A stretch of 64,000 bases of DNA from Methanocalculus chunghsingensis (GTDB lineage: Archaea; Halobacteriota; Methanomicrobia; Methanomicrobiales; Methanocorpusculaceae): assembly GCF_018132105.1 (NCBI RefSeq), contig NZ_JWHL01000002.1:62001-126000 (forward strand), given 5' to 3'. Shown piece by piece: positions 44,229-52,846 of this stretch. Below the pieces are notes generated by a model, which saw nothing but the letters and a program-made list of their open reading frames with translations, ran no database searches and was not told where the DNA came from. Every line of letters starts with the position of its first letter. Within the stretch, counting starts at the first letter, position 1. The position numbers were made by a program, and so were the translations under genes.

Positions 44229-44969
44229 ATGCAAAAGATCGGCAGAACCTTCATGGAGATGACGAGATATGCCCACCTCCCACCGTCGGATCAGCAGCGA
44301 GGGGTCACCCCGCCCCCTCTTGAGAAGCCCTATCATGATGATGGCACCGCTATTGCACTCCCCCCTCCGGAATCAATTGCACCACCGTCATGTGAACTTA
44401 GGGAGGCGATCGAGATGCGCTCCTCAGTCCGGACCTATGCGAGGGATCCGCTCACCATCGAAGAGCTTGCTTATCTCCTCTGGGCGACACAGGGGGTCAT
44501 TGAGATCGTTGATCCTTTCTATACCAAACGGAATGTTCCATCCGCAGGTGGACGCCACTCGTTTGAAACGTATCTCCTGATCAACAGGGTTGAAGGGATT
44601 GTACCAGGCCTGTACCGGTACCTGGCATTCTCCCATCGGCTCGCTCCTGTTGATATTCGCTCCGGAATTTCCGATTCGGTGATGAACGCCTGTCTTGGCC
44701 AGCCCTTCGTCCGGTCATCCGCGGTGACCTTCATCTGGTCCTGCATCATCTACAGGATGAGCTGGCGATACAGCGAAAGGGCATACCGGCTCGTCCACCT
44801 GGATGCAGGGCATCTCTGCCAGAATCTCTATCTCGCCGGTGAGCAGATCGGGTGTGGGACCTGTGCCATCGGTGCATTTGACGATGAGGCGATGGCAGAA
44901 CTCATCCATGCCGATGGAGTGGAGGAGTTTGTCATCTATGCGGCAACGGTCGGGAAAAAGAAGGCATAA
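44229..44969 (+). CDS. SagB/ThcOx-type nitroreductase-family protein
   Basis: The 246-residue protein has the nitroreductase fold: AIEMRSSVRTYARDPLTIEELAYLLWATQG, PSAGGRHSFETYL and the final EQIGCGTCAIGAF, ending in YAATVGKKKA. These flavin-dependent proteins oxidise peptide azoline rings or reduce small molecules. No peptide precursor or cyclodehydratase gene is seen in the neighbourhood. Part of its 5' and 3' sequences reappear at about 47276-47340. Confidence 0.82.
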   Translation: MQKIGRTFMEMTRYAHLPPSDQQRGVTPPPLEKPYHDDGTAIALPPPESIAPPSCELREAIEMRSSVRTYARDPLTIEELAYLLWATQGVIEIVDPFYTKRNVPSAGGRHSFETYLLINRVEGIVPGLYRYLAFSHRLAPVDIRSGISDSVMNACLGQPFVRSSAVTFIWSCIIYRMSWRYSERAYRLVHLDAGHLCQNLYLAGEQIGCGTCAIGAFDDEAMAELIHADGVEEFVIYAATVGKKKA

Positions 44970-45064
44970 GGGTGTTCCCTTGTTTTCGGATCTGATCAGG
45001 ATCAGGGTGCCAGTTGTTCGACAGAAGTTACAACAATTTTCTCCTTTCAGAGATTTATACGAGT

Positions 45065-46489
45065 TTAGACGTGGAATCCTTCGATCAGGGCTTTTCCCTT
45101 TTTTGTAAGCCGGTATTTTTGTCTGCTGCTCTTTGGCTTGTCGGGGAGAGTCATTTCTATCATGTTTTCATGAAGGGCTGGCAGAAGATATGCCTTCCTG
45201 AAGTGTTCATTATCCTTTAAACCGAGTATGTCCTGAAGATCTCGCCTTGATATCTCTCCTCTAAGAACGCCGAGTAACTTCTCTACTTCCGGGGTTACTT
45301 CCGGGGTTACTTCCGGGGTGATCTCCCGGGCAAAGAAGGTAAGGGTGACACTATGCTCCTCTTCTGACCACGTCGGCGCCGGCAGTCCACGTTCCTCACA
45401 GGCCTTCTTAATCATCACACTGCCTCTACCGAGCATCTCCATTAACCCACGAAGATAGAGCACATGGGCTATGTCCGGGTTGCGAAGTATTGAGATGTGT
45501 CCGGATAGGAGGTTATCTGCTGTCACCCCTTCAGGAAACCTGCCAGCATTCTCTATTTTCAGGTGGTCCGGATAGATTTCAATAGTAATCCCCCCTGAAA
45601 AGTTACTGTAATCCCTGTGAACAAACGCATTGACCAATCCTTCCCTTATTGCAGCTATTGGGTAGAGTTTTTCGTCCCGCCGGATTAGACTCCCCTTTTC
45701 AAAAGTTGATATTGTTGGTGTATTGCGTTGTATAAAATGGAAAACCTCCTCTAAAATTGGTACTAATGGCCCCTCGAAGGATTTCATATCGATATATGAA
45801 TCGTCACCCTTACTTTTCGTAAAACAGGCGGCACGAACTCTTATCTGTGGATGACGTATTGCCGGATTGGCTCCAAAAATTACATCCCCGCCATTTGTCA
45901 GGCGCCCATAGCGGCATAACCCAAGATCTTCAAGAATCCGAATTGTACTGTTACGATCCCTAAATGTAAGCCTTGCCCTTTCAACAACAGCATCCACGGT
46001 AGAATTGATTTCATGAATATCCAGATCCTTTTGTATGTCAATGGAAGAGAAGCGGCGCTCCCAACGCTCGGGTTCAGTCTGTTTGCGGAGCACCATGTCG
46101 CGGATAATTTCGATATCCGCTTTTTTTATCTCATAATTATCAAGGATGTAGATCACATTCTCAAATGCGTATGGTAGGTCTTTGCCGGCTGGAACTTCAA
46201 TAATCAATACATTCTTTGTGCCGACTTCGTGGGCTTGGACAGATACAAGCGCCCCTGGTGAAATGCCATTCGCCAACCCTTGTTCAACATCGTGGACAAG
46301 GCTATGAACATTCTCTAAGCCCATGATAGCTTCCCTGCTATTTGCACCACAAATAAGAGAACCGCCTGATGTATTTAAAAAACCACAGACTATTGGACCA
46401 ATAACCTTAAGACCCCGGTATCTTGGCAGAAATTTGATGGCACGGTCATCCTCCGGTAGTAAAGCCTCATCAATCCTATCTGGGTTCAT
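45065..46489 (-). CDS. AlbA_2 (Schlafen-like) ATP-binding protein with winged-helix tail
   Basis: The 474-residue protein has an N-terminal AlbA_2-like domain (GFLNTSGGSLICGANSREAIMGL) and a HATPase_c-like middle (REGLVNAFVHRDYSNFSGGITIEIYPDHLKIENAGRFP). The C-terminal winged helix follows a three-fold ITPEVTPEVTPEV repeat (15-base repeats at 45290-45320). It overlaps the DUF4062 gene by 14 bases. Schlafen/AlbA_2 proteins occur in anti-phage systems, which is inference for this one. Confidence 0.8.
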   Translation of the reverse strand: MNPDRIDEALLPEDDRAIKFLPRYRGLKVIGPIVCGFLNTSGGSLICGANSREAIMGLENVHSLVHDVEQGLANGISPGALVSVQAHEVGTKNVLIIEVPAGKDLPYAFENVIYILDNYEIKKADIEIIRDMVLRKQTEPERWERRFSSIDIQKDLDIHEINSTVDAVVERARLTFRDRNSTIRILEDLGLCRYGRLTNGGDVIFGANPAIRHPQIRVRAACFTKSKGDDSYIDMKSFEGPLVPILEEVFHFIQRNTPTISTFEKGSLIRRDEKLYPIAAIREGLVNAFVHRDYSNFSGGITIEIYPDHLKIENAGRFPEGVTADNLLSGHISILRNPDIAHVLYLRGLMEMLGRGSVMIKKACEERGLPAPTWSEEEHSVTLTFFAREITPEVTPEVTPEVEKLLGVLRGEISRRDLQDILGLKDNEHFRKAYLLPALHENMIEMTLPDKPKSSRQKYRLTKKGKALIEGFHV

Positions 46490-47120
46490 ACTGATCCCTC
46501 TTCCTTACTAACGTGGATATAATAGTGCTGTTTTGTAAATTCTCTTTAACAAATGATTCGACTTCCTGATAGCGTGAGAATTGTGCCATAGCAAAAAGAG
46601 AAGCGTCATCATCGGAACTAAACTTCTGGACCCAGTCACCCTGGCGGTCCTCTGATGGCTTCTGAGAGAGGATGGCCTCTTCGTACATATTTATAACACG
46701 GAGATCATCGAGGACATGATTTTTCTCCAATGACAGGTTTTCTCGACCAATTTCTCCTTCATACCCCAGATCATCCAGAAGCGATTTGGCAATAACTACA
46801 TGAGCATGTCCTAATAGCCAACGTGCCTTGTTAAGGCTAATAGCTGTTTTCAGTTCCAGATGAGTAATTGAAATACCTGTATCATTTATCTTACTACCAT
46901 AACGAGGAGTAATAAATCCAAGGAAAAGATCGCACTTCTCCACCCCTGTAATGCAGTTCTCGTAAGCCGAACGGTGAGATAAGACTGGCATTGTCCCCTT
47001 GTGGGACATCCAGACTTCGTATCCAAATTCAGTTAATAGCGTATATATTCTTTCTAAAAGTTCTTCATTGCCATAAACCGTGGATGAAACCATTATTGTC
47101 AGCTTTTTATTTCTGATCAT
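46476..47120 (-). CDS. DUF4062-domain protein
   Basis: The 214-residue protein begins LTIMVSSTVYGNEELLERIYTLL and contains a Rossmann-like TIR/DUF4062-type fold: SAYENCITGVEKCDLFLGFITPRYG and ISITHLELKTAISLNK. DUF4062 proteins are often encoded with ATPase or STAND partners in defence loci. The gene is directly upstream of the AlbA_2 gene with a 14-base overlap, so the two form a unit. Function is not established. Confidence 0.75.
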   Translation of the reverse strand: MIRNKKLTIMVSSTVYGNEELLERIYTLLTEFGYEVWMSHKGTMPVLSHRSAYENCITGVEKCDLFLGFITPRYGSKINDTGISITHLELKTAISLNKARWLLGHAHVVIAKSLLDDLGYEGEIGRENLSLEKNHVLDDLRVINMYEEAILSQKPSEDRQGDWVQKFSSDDDASLFAMAQFSRYQEVESFVKENLQNSTIISTLVRKRDQYEPR

Positions 47121-47275
47121 CTTTCATCAATTATATTCTTATCCAAAATATCGTATGATATGGATCAATTAAAGCCTTTTCCACTTCATATCAATGGTTG
47201 GTGTTCTTTTAATCCCATACCGTGCTCGATGGAACATGTATCTATCTCAAAAGAATCTATAACGGATATGTAATC

Positions 47276-47340
47276 CATCGGCAGAACCTTCATGGTGTGG
47301 AGGAGTTTGTCATCTATGCGGCGACGGTCGGGAAGAAGAT
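47276..47340 (+). pseudogene. Deleted remnant of the nitroreductase gene
   Basis: About 19 bases match the 5' region of the nitroreductase gene (ATCGGCAGAACCTTCATGG, as at 44238). They are joined directly to about 45 bases that match its 3' end (GTGGAGGAGTTTGTCATC and on, as at 44919-44967). Some 660 bases in between are missing. It lies on the far side of the DUF4062/AlbA_2 pair from the intact gene. The rest of 47121-47371 is non-coding. Confidence 0.65.
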
Positions 47341-47371
47341 AAATACTGAGAAAATTTGAACTCCTGACAAA

Positions 47372-48610
47372 TCAGAAGCCCGCAGGCCCCCTATCTGTCA
47401 GAAACAGGAGGAGAGGTATAAGAATCTCCTCATGGACTGCTGCTGCCCGCATCGCAGAATTGGCATGGAGTGTCAGATACGTATCCTCCTCGGCAAGATA
47501 GTACCAGAATGTCGATGCACCGGGATATCCCCCGGTATGGCCATAGAGGGTCAGGTTTCCAGGTTCATCAAGAGATGTGATGATATATCCAGGTCCATAC
47601 CCCTGGTTTCCAGACCCGAGAGGGCTCATATCAATATTCTTCTTTGACTGTGGTGAGATCGTCATCATCTCGTCACGGGATGACGGACTGATCAGCATGC
47701 CTGACACAAGCGCCTTGTGAAAGGCATTGAGATCAGCTGTTGTGCTCACGATATCCCCGGAACCACGATCGTACTGCTTATAGAGATTGCTGAAGTCCAT
47801 GATGATGCCATCTTCCTCGAACTCTTCGAGTGCATGCATATGTGGATCCGGTAGTCTGTTGGTGCGGTGGACTGATGTATTCCTCATGCCAACCGGATTG
47901 AGAATATATTCCAGGATATATTCTTCATACGTTCTGCCTGATGCCCTGTCGATGATCAGAGTGAGGAGGATGTAATTGACATTCGAATAGGTATACCCCA
48001 TCCCCGGATCATACAGTGGACCTGCATGAAGGCTATCCCACATGCCCTGTTCGTAGGAAACGGTGTATCCTGGGTTCTCGTATTCTTCCAGAACCAATGA
48101 CATTTCATCATAGTCCGCAATACCGCTTGTATGGTCAAGAAGCTGACGGATTGTTATCTCATCGCTCATTGCAATCGCCTCCATGATATCAACCGGAAGA
48201 TAGGAGTCGATTGGATCATCGAGGGCAAGCTTCCCCTCTTCGGCAAGCTGAAGGATTGCAACGCTGACAAATGGCTTTGTCACGCTTGCAATAAAGAAAT
48301 GCATCCCGGTTTCAGCCGGTATCGGAGGGGAGAGTGCGGCATATCCTGTCGCATGGCGCCATCTCCAGTCCGGGGTCTCAATCTCGATGACTGCTCCGGG
48401 GATCTCAGCATTGGTGACACCATCCGAGACTATTTGTTGGAGCCTGACCTCAACTGAAGGAGGTGGCGATGTCAGGAGTTTATCATAATCCTCAGACACA
48501 GGTTCTGGAGAGTGAGTACATCCGGGGATAAGAGCAGATGCTATTACGAGCATTATCAGGATTGGGAGAATAGCTATCCGGAAATGAAAAGGCATGAACA
48601 TTGATCTCAT
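47372..48610 (-). CDS. Serine hydrolase of the beta-lactamase/PBP type, lipoprotein
   Basis: The 412-residue protein has a signal peptide with lipobox (LIPGC) and a catalytic S-x-x-K (IASVTK). The Tyr-x-Asn motif appears as GYTYSNVNYILL and the KTG equivalent as YGHTGGYPG. It matches class C beta-lactamase-like serine hydrolases that are usually esterases or D-amino-peptidases. It is probably lipid-anchored on the outside of the membrane. Confidence 0.85.
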   Translation of the reverse strand: MRSMFMPFHFRIAILPILIMLVIASALIPGCTHSPEPVSEDYDKLLTSPPPSVEVRLQQIVSDGVTNAEIPGAVIEIETPDWRWRHATGYAALSPPIPAETGMHFFIASVTKPFVSVAILQLAEEGKLALDDPIDSYLPVDIMEAIAMSDEITIRQLLDHTSGIADYDEMSLVLEEYENPGYTVSYEQGMWDSLHAGPLYDPGMGYTYSNVNYILLTLIIDRASGRTYEEYILEYILNPVGMRNTSVHRTNRLPDPHMHALEEFEEDGIIMDFSNLYKQYDRGSGDIVSTTADLNAFHKALVSGMLISPSSRDEMMTISPQSKKNIDMSPLGSGNQGYGPGYIITSLDEPGNLTLYGHTGGYPGASTFWYYLAEEDTYLTLHANSAMRAAAVHEEILIPLLLFLTDRGPAGF

Positions 48611-48712
48611 TTTCAGGAAAAAACGTTCTGATTGGTGATAGTCGTCAAAATGAACAACGGGGAGAATATGCTGTGACTTTCTGATGGTAACAATGCCTTC
48701 AGGGATTCCGGG

Positions 48713-49357
48713 TCAGATTCCAAGCTCCTCCCTCATAGATTCATAATTCTCTGAGAGTCGGCTCGCGAGAATCGCAACATACCTCCCCTGCCAGCAGGCT
48801 CCTGCCAGTTCGTTCTCTGACGGCCATCGCTCACCTCCCTCTCCGGCAATCGTTGATGCACCATAGGGTGAGCATCCCGTCACCTCATCGGTCCTCGACT
48901 GACCGGTGAAGCCATAGGGGAGGCCGGCAATGACCATGCCATGATGGAGAAGGGTGATCTGTGTCGAGAGGATCGTCGACTCCTGGCCCCCATGCTGGGT
49001 TCCCGTACTGGTAAAGACGCTTCCTACCTTCCCGACCAGGGCATTCTGCTGCCAGAGTCCGCCGGTTCCATCAAGGAACTGCCGCATCTGGCCGCACATA
49101 TTCCCAAAACGGGTCGGTGTCCCGATGATGATCGCATCTGCTGACATCATCTCCTCACGACTACAGATCGGGATCTTCTCAAACTCCTGCTGAAACGAAG
49201 CCGCCCCCATCTTCACGATGGCCTCGGGTGGCAGGGTCTCGGGAACGCGGCGGAGAACTGCCTCGGCACCGGCGGCCCGCACACCTTCAGCAACGGCCAT
49301 GGCGAGCTGGTGTACATGGCCATGGAGGGAGTAATAGATGATCAGAACAGTTGTCAT
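48713..49357 (-). CDS. wrbA: NAD(P)H:quinone oxidoreductase WrbA-like
   Basis: The 214-residue protein is a flavodoxin-fold enzyme: LIIYYSLHGHVHQLA phosphate-binding loop, GTPTRFGNMCGQMRQFLDGTGGLW and HGGQESTILS. This is the WrbA type IV quinone reductase, a two-electron reductase in redox defence. The upstream 49358-49578 contains no gene and holds one copy of a motif repeated before the neighbouring ATPase. Confidence 0.9.
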   Translation of the reverse strand: MTTVLIIYYSLHGHVHQLAMAVAEGVRAAGAEAVLRRVPETLPPEAIVKMGAASFQQEFEKIPICSREEMMSADAIIIGTPTRFGNMCGQMRQFLDGTGGLWQQNALVGKVGSVFTSTGTQHGGQESTILSTQITLLHHGMVIAGLPYGFTGQSRTDEVTGCSPYGASTIAGEGGERWPSENELAGACWQGRYVAILASRLSENYESMREELGI

Positions 49358-49506
49358 GCAGGAGAGACTGAGGGTTTCTGGATGATAATGGTGCTGATGA
49401 AAGCTCCCTGTCTACTCTTAATTCCGATATCCTGAGGGATCGAAAGGAGCTTCAGAAGCAGCACCCTCTATGGAACTGTCAGGTATAATCGACGATTTGA
49501 GATGGA

Positions 49507-49534
49507 TCTGTCGACTATAACTGATGATATTAGG
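49507..49534. repeat. Repeat motif downstream of the DUF4143 gene
   Basis: CTGTCGACTATAACTGATGATATTA resembles two motifs upstream of the ATPase gene at 50884-50938. It shares TCGACTAT and (with one or two changes) GATGATAT. It lies between the ATPase stop and wrbA. Function unknown. Confidence 0.5.
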
Positions 49535-49578
49535 TAGTGATAAAAGGGAAACGACGGTTAACTGACCCTGTTCTCCAC

Positions 49579-50880
49579 TCAAAGGGGTTGATCATTCCGG
49601 CTGAGCCATGCATACGATGGGACGACATGTATTACTCTCCCTTCACGATCGATCTTTTCCGACTCATACTCAGTAATGATTGTTCCTTCTGAGAGGTGAA
49701 AGGTCTCCATCGCCTCTACAAGGCCCCTGATCTCCCGCTCCCTGTTCTTTGGATCTCTCAGGGACTGTGTCACCTGGAAGGCATGGGTGATGCGTCTGCC
49801 TGAACGAACAACAAAATCACACTCATAGGTGCCTTTATGATAATAGATCTCTTCATAGACTCGTTTGAGAGCCATATGGATGACATTTTCTATGAGCCGT
49901 CCCCTGTTCTCTGAGAATGCAAATGAAACCGCATTTATCAGACCCGGATCGACTGCGTAGATCTTCTTTGGGTTTGTACGCTGCTTCTTCAGTGAGTAGT
50001 CATACTTCATCAGTGTGGAGAGGAGGAAGGCATTTTCAGCATACTCAATATATTCCTGGACTGTATCCGTGGAGATCTGTAATGTATCAGCGATTTTGTT
50101 GAACGAGAGGAGGGTGCCGGTATGTGATACCAGGTAGTAGAGAAGATCGATGATCTCCCGGTTCTTCCGGATTTTATTAGGAAATATAATATCTTTGAGA
50201 TAGATCGTCTCATAATAGTTCTTCAGGATCTCCATCTTCATGGTCTCATCGAATTCAAGGACAACACGGGGAAATCCGCCGTATTTCAGGTATTCACCAA
50301 ATACCTTCCTCTTCTCCATAATGGTTGGATCTTGTATCTTTTGAAAACCGAGGCACTCTGGAAATGTGAGGGGGTAGACGTTTATGGAGAGGTGACGCCC
50401 GGAGAGACGTGTACTCATCTCCTGTCTGAGGAGTGTTGAAACCGAACCTGTGAGGATACACTTGATATTGCTCTTGGTATCGTACAATGTCTTAATTGCA
50501 GGAGCCCAGTATGCATAGTTCTGAATCTCGTCAATGCATAGGTAGAGGCGCTCACCACTTCCATGGCGGGCGAGATGTTCCTCGACGATAGCGCTAAGCA
50601 GCGTCGGGTCATCTGCCATGGAGAGGAAGAGGGGTTCATCAAGATTGATGTAGAGGATCGCCTGCTTATCAACACCCTGATCAAGGAGAGAGCGGATTAT
50701 CTGATAGACCAGTGTTGATTTTCCGGTTCTTCGTGCACCGACAATGAGGACAACCTCCTGTGCGTTCATATACCTCTCGATTTGTGGGAAGCTGGAGAGA
50801 CGATCGATTCCCGTAGCAAACTCCCTTGACGACCACCAGGGGTTCTGGCTTTCCAGTGCGATCGCTACCTTCTCATCCAT
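49579..50880 (-). CDS. DUF4143-type AAA ATPase
   Basis: The 433-residue protein has Walker A (VGARRTGKSTL) and Walker B (LYLCIDEIQNYAYWAPAIK), an arginine-finger-like region and a C-terminal DUF4143 domain (RLIENVIHMALKR, then CDFVVRSGRRITHAFQVTQSL). The C-terminal part resembles a nuclease-like PD-(D/E)xK fold. The family is common in archaea as accessory genes with unknown role. Two motif copies sit directly upstream of its start. Confidence 0.82.
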   Translation of the reverse strand: MDEKVAIALESQNPWWSSREFATGIDRLSSFPQIERYMNAQEVVLIVGARRTGKSTLVYQIIRSLLDQGVDKQAILYINLDEPLFLSMADDPTLLSAIVEEHLARHGSGERLYLCIDEIQNYAYWAPAIKTLYDTKSNIKCILTGSVSTLLRQEMSTRLSGRHLSINVYPLTFPECLGFQKIQDPTIMEKRKVFGEYLKYGGFPRVVLEFDETMKMEILKNYYETIYLKDIIFPNKIRKNREIIDLLYYLVSHTGTLLSFNKIADTLQISTDTVQEYIEYAENAFLLSTLMKYDYSLKKQRTNPKKIYAVDPGLINAVSFAFSENRGRLIENVIHMALKRVYEEIYYHKGTYECDFVVRSGRRITHAFQVTQSLRDPKNREREIRGLVEAMETFHLSEGTIITEYESEKIDREGRVIHVVPSYAWLSRNDQPL

Positions 50881-50883
50881 TCA

Positions 50884-50938
50884 TCGACTATAGTGGATGA
50901 TATCTGATAAATCTGTCGACTATGATTGACAGTATCTG
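50884..50938. repeat. Paired motif copies at the DUF4143 gene start
   Basis: TCGACTATAGTGGATGATAT at 50884-50903 and CTGTCGACTATGATTGACAG at 50913-50932 share TCGACTAT and a TGA-containing tail. They lie in the promoter zone of the ATPase gene (start 50880). A third, related copy is at 49507. Operator or terminal-repeat roles are both possible. The rest of 50939-51140 shows no gene. Confidence 0.5.
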
Positions 50939-51140
50939 AGCAGAAGGCACCACACCCCGGTCCCGGGAGTACACCCCTTCGCTTGAAATAGTCGCACCAG
51001 ATTCGCAGGATGACGGCGATACAGTCTCGGCGAAGCATAGAATAATGAACTGCTATTCTACCTGCGGTATGGGATTTGTTGTAAAAACAGAATTGGCGTA
51101 CGTCGCCCAGGTTGTTCTGGATTACCAACCGACTGAAAAG

Positions 51141-51251
51141 TGCTGCGAGGGGGATCCGAACCCCCGACCTCCAGATATCCCAGGAGATGGCGCCTCGAAC
51201 TTGCTCAAAACCCTATGAGTCTGGCGCCCTAACCAGCTAGGCCACCGCAGC
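51141..51251 (-). tRNA. tRNA-Met (anticodon CAT) with intron
   Basis: Acceptor arms GCTGCGG and TCGCAGC (one G-T pair) with discriminator A, D-arm GCCT...GGGC, anticodon stem CCAGA/TCTGG and T-arm GGGGG/CCCCC are all intact. The anticodon is CAT. A 37-base intron at about 51177-51213 follows the canonical position 37, the usual archaeal site cut by the splicing endonuclease. It is of the elongator type judging from the acceptor end. Mature length is 74. Confidence 0.93.
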
Positions 51252-51364
51252 AACGGTTGGTCTGCACGACTTGTGCATAATAAGGAGGTTGCCGAAACGT
51301 ATATAGATTGTCATTTGAAATCCTCTCTGGCCACGGTTATAAAATCTATAAAAAAATGGGGATA

Positions 51365-52846
51365 TTACTCACTCTTCTTCATGTGGTGGAGATAGACATT
51401 GACCGCAGCGGTGATTGCCGCAGTCTCCTTCCCCTGCCTGAGAGATTCTGCAAGTGTCTGCATCCTCGATTCCTCGTCGCGGAAGAAACGTTCGAGATTG
51501 CGCCTGATGTTCTGATCCGCGAGAAAATGGGTGTGGGTGTTCCCCTGGATGAACTGGCGGTTGTTCATCAGCGCATGATGGAGAGGAAGCGTCGTCTTCA
51601 CCCCAAGGATCACATACTCATAGATCGCGCGGCGCATTCGTTCGATCGCCTCAATACGGGTGAGTCCATAGGAGCAGAGCTTTGAGATCATCGAGTCATA
51701 CTGGGGCGGTATGGCATACCCGACATGAATGCCTGAGTCAACCCGTATTCCGGGCCCTCCCGGAGAGCGGTACCTGACAATCTTGCCGGGATCTGCTGCG
51801 AAGTCATTCATCGGATCCTCTGCATTGATCCGGCACTCGATTGCATGGCCTCTCAGACTTACCTGCTCCTGTTCATATGCGAGATCCTCACCTGCTGCAA
51901 TGGCTATCTGCTGGCGGACAATATCCACGCCGGTTACCATCTCGGTGATGGTATGTTCAACCTGGAGACGGGTGTTCATCTCCATAAAGTAATATTCGCC
52001 ATCAGCATAGAGGAACTCAACAGTTCCGGCATTTGTGTAATCACAGGTCTTTGCAACAGTAAGGGCGGAATCCGTCATCCGCTCCCGTAGTTCCGGGGTC
52101 ATGATCGGGCATGGCGCCTCCTCAACAAGTTTTTGGTGTCGCCTCTGGATGGAACATTCCCGTTCATACAGGTGGATACCATTGCCACTTCTGTCGGAGA
52201 GGATCTGCACCTCGATATGGCGGGGTTTATCCAGGTACTTCTCGATGAAGATCGTCGGATCGCCAAATGCGGACTGTGCGATCCGCATACCCTTCTCGAT
52301 CGCCTCGGCGATACCCGACTCATCCCAGACGATCTGCATCCCGATACCGCCACCACCAGCACTGGCCTTGACGATAACAGGATACCCGATCTCTTCTGCA
52401 AAGGCGATCCCTGCTTCAGCTGAGGTGACACCCCCTTTGGTCCATGGGAGAACCGGAACTCCGGCAGCACTCATTGCCTCCTTTGAGTCCAGCTTTGACC
52501 CCATCATATGGATGGTCTCCGAGGACGGGCCGATGAATGTGAGATTGCTCTCCTCGATGCGTTCTGCAAAATGGTAGTTCTCTGCGAGGAAGCCATAACC
52601 GGGATGGATCGCCTCGGATCCGCTCATCTCGGCGACCTCGACGATTCTATCAATGTTTAGGTAACTCTTTGAGGGGTGTGCCTCTCCAATGAGGAATGCC
52701 TCGTCGGCGTACCTGACATGGAGGGCATTTTTGTCCGGTTCCGAATAGATGGCGACCGTCTCGATACCAAGCTCCCTGCAGGCACGCATGACACGTATGG
52801 CTATCTCACCACGGTTTGCGATGAGTACCTTATCAAAGAAGCTCAT
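51365..52846 (-). CDS. pycA: Pyruvate carboxylase subunit A (biotin carboxylase)
   Basis: The 493-residue protein is a biotin carboxylase with N-terminal IANRGEIAIRVMRACRELGI, the ATP-grasp KASAGGGGIGMQ loop and EMNTRLQVEHTITE. In methanogens it forms pyruvate carboxylase with PycB, making oxaloacetate. It overlaps pycB by four bases (52843-52846). Length is normal. Confidence 0.94.
   Translation of the reverse strand: MSFFDKVLIANRGEIAIRVMRACRELGIETVAIYSEPDKNALHVRYADEAFLIGEAHPSKSYLNIDRIVEVAEMSGSEAIHPGYGFLAENYHFAERIEESNLTFIGPSSETIHMMGSKLDSKEAMSAAGVPVLPWTKGGVTSAEAGIAFAEEIGYPVIVKASAGGGGIGMQIVWDESGIAEAIEKGMRIAQSAFGDPTIFIEKYLDKPRHIEVQILSDRSGNGIHLYERECSIQRRHQKLVEEAPCPIMTPELRERMTDSALTVAKTCDYTNAGTVEFLYADGEYYFMEMNTRLQVEHTITEMVTGVDIVRQQIAIAAGEDLAYEQEQVSLRGHAIECRINAEDPMNDFAADPGKIVRYRSPGGPGIRVDSGIHVGYAIPPQYDSMISKLCSYGLTRIEAIERMRRAIYEYVILGVKTTLPLHHALMNNRQFIQGNTHTHFLADQNIRRNLERFFRDEESRMQTLAESLRQGKETAAITAAVNVYLHHMKKSE

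Noticed and set aside
45285-45330. Short tandem repeats as a possible CRISPR array
   Set aside because: Units are 15 bases, contiguous, without spacers, and in frame in a protein linker.
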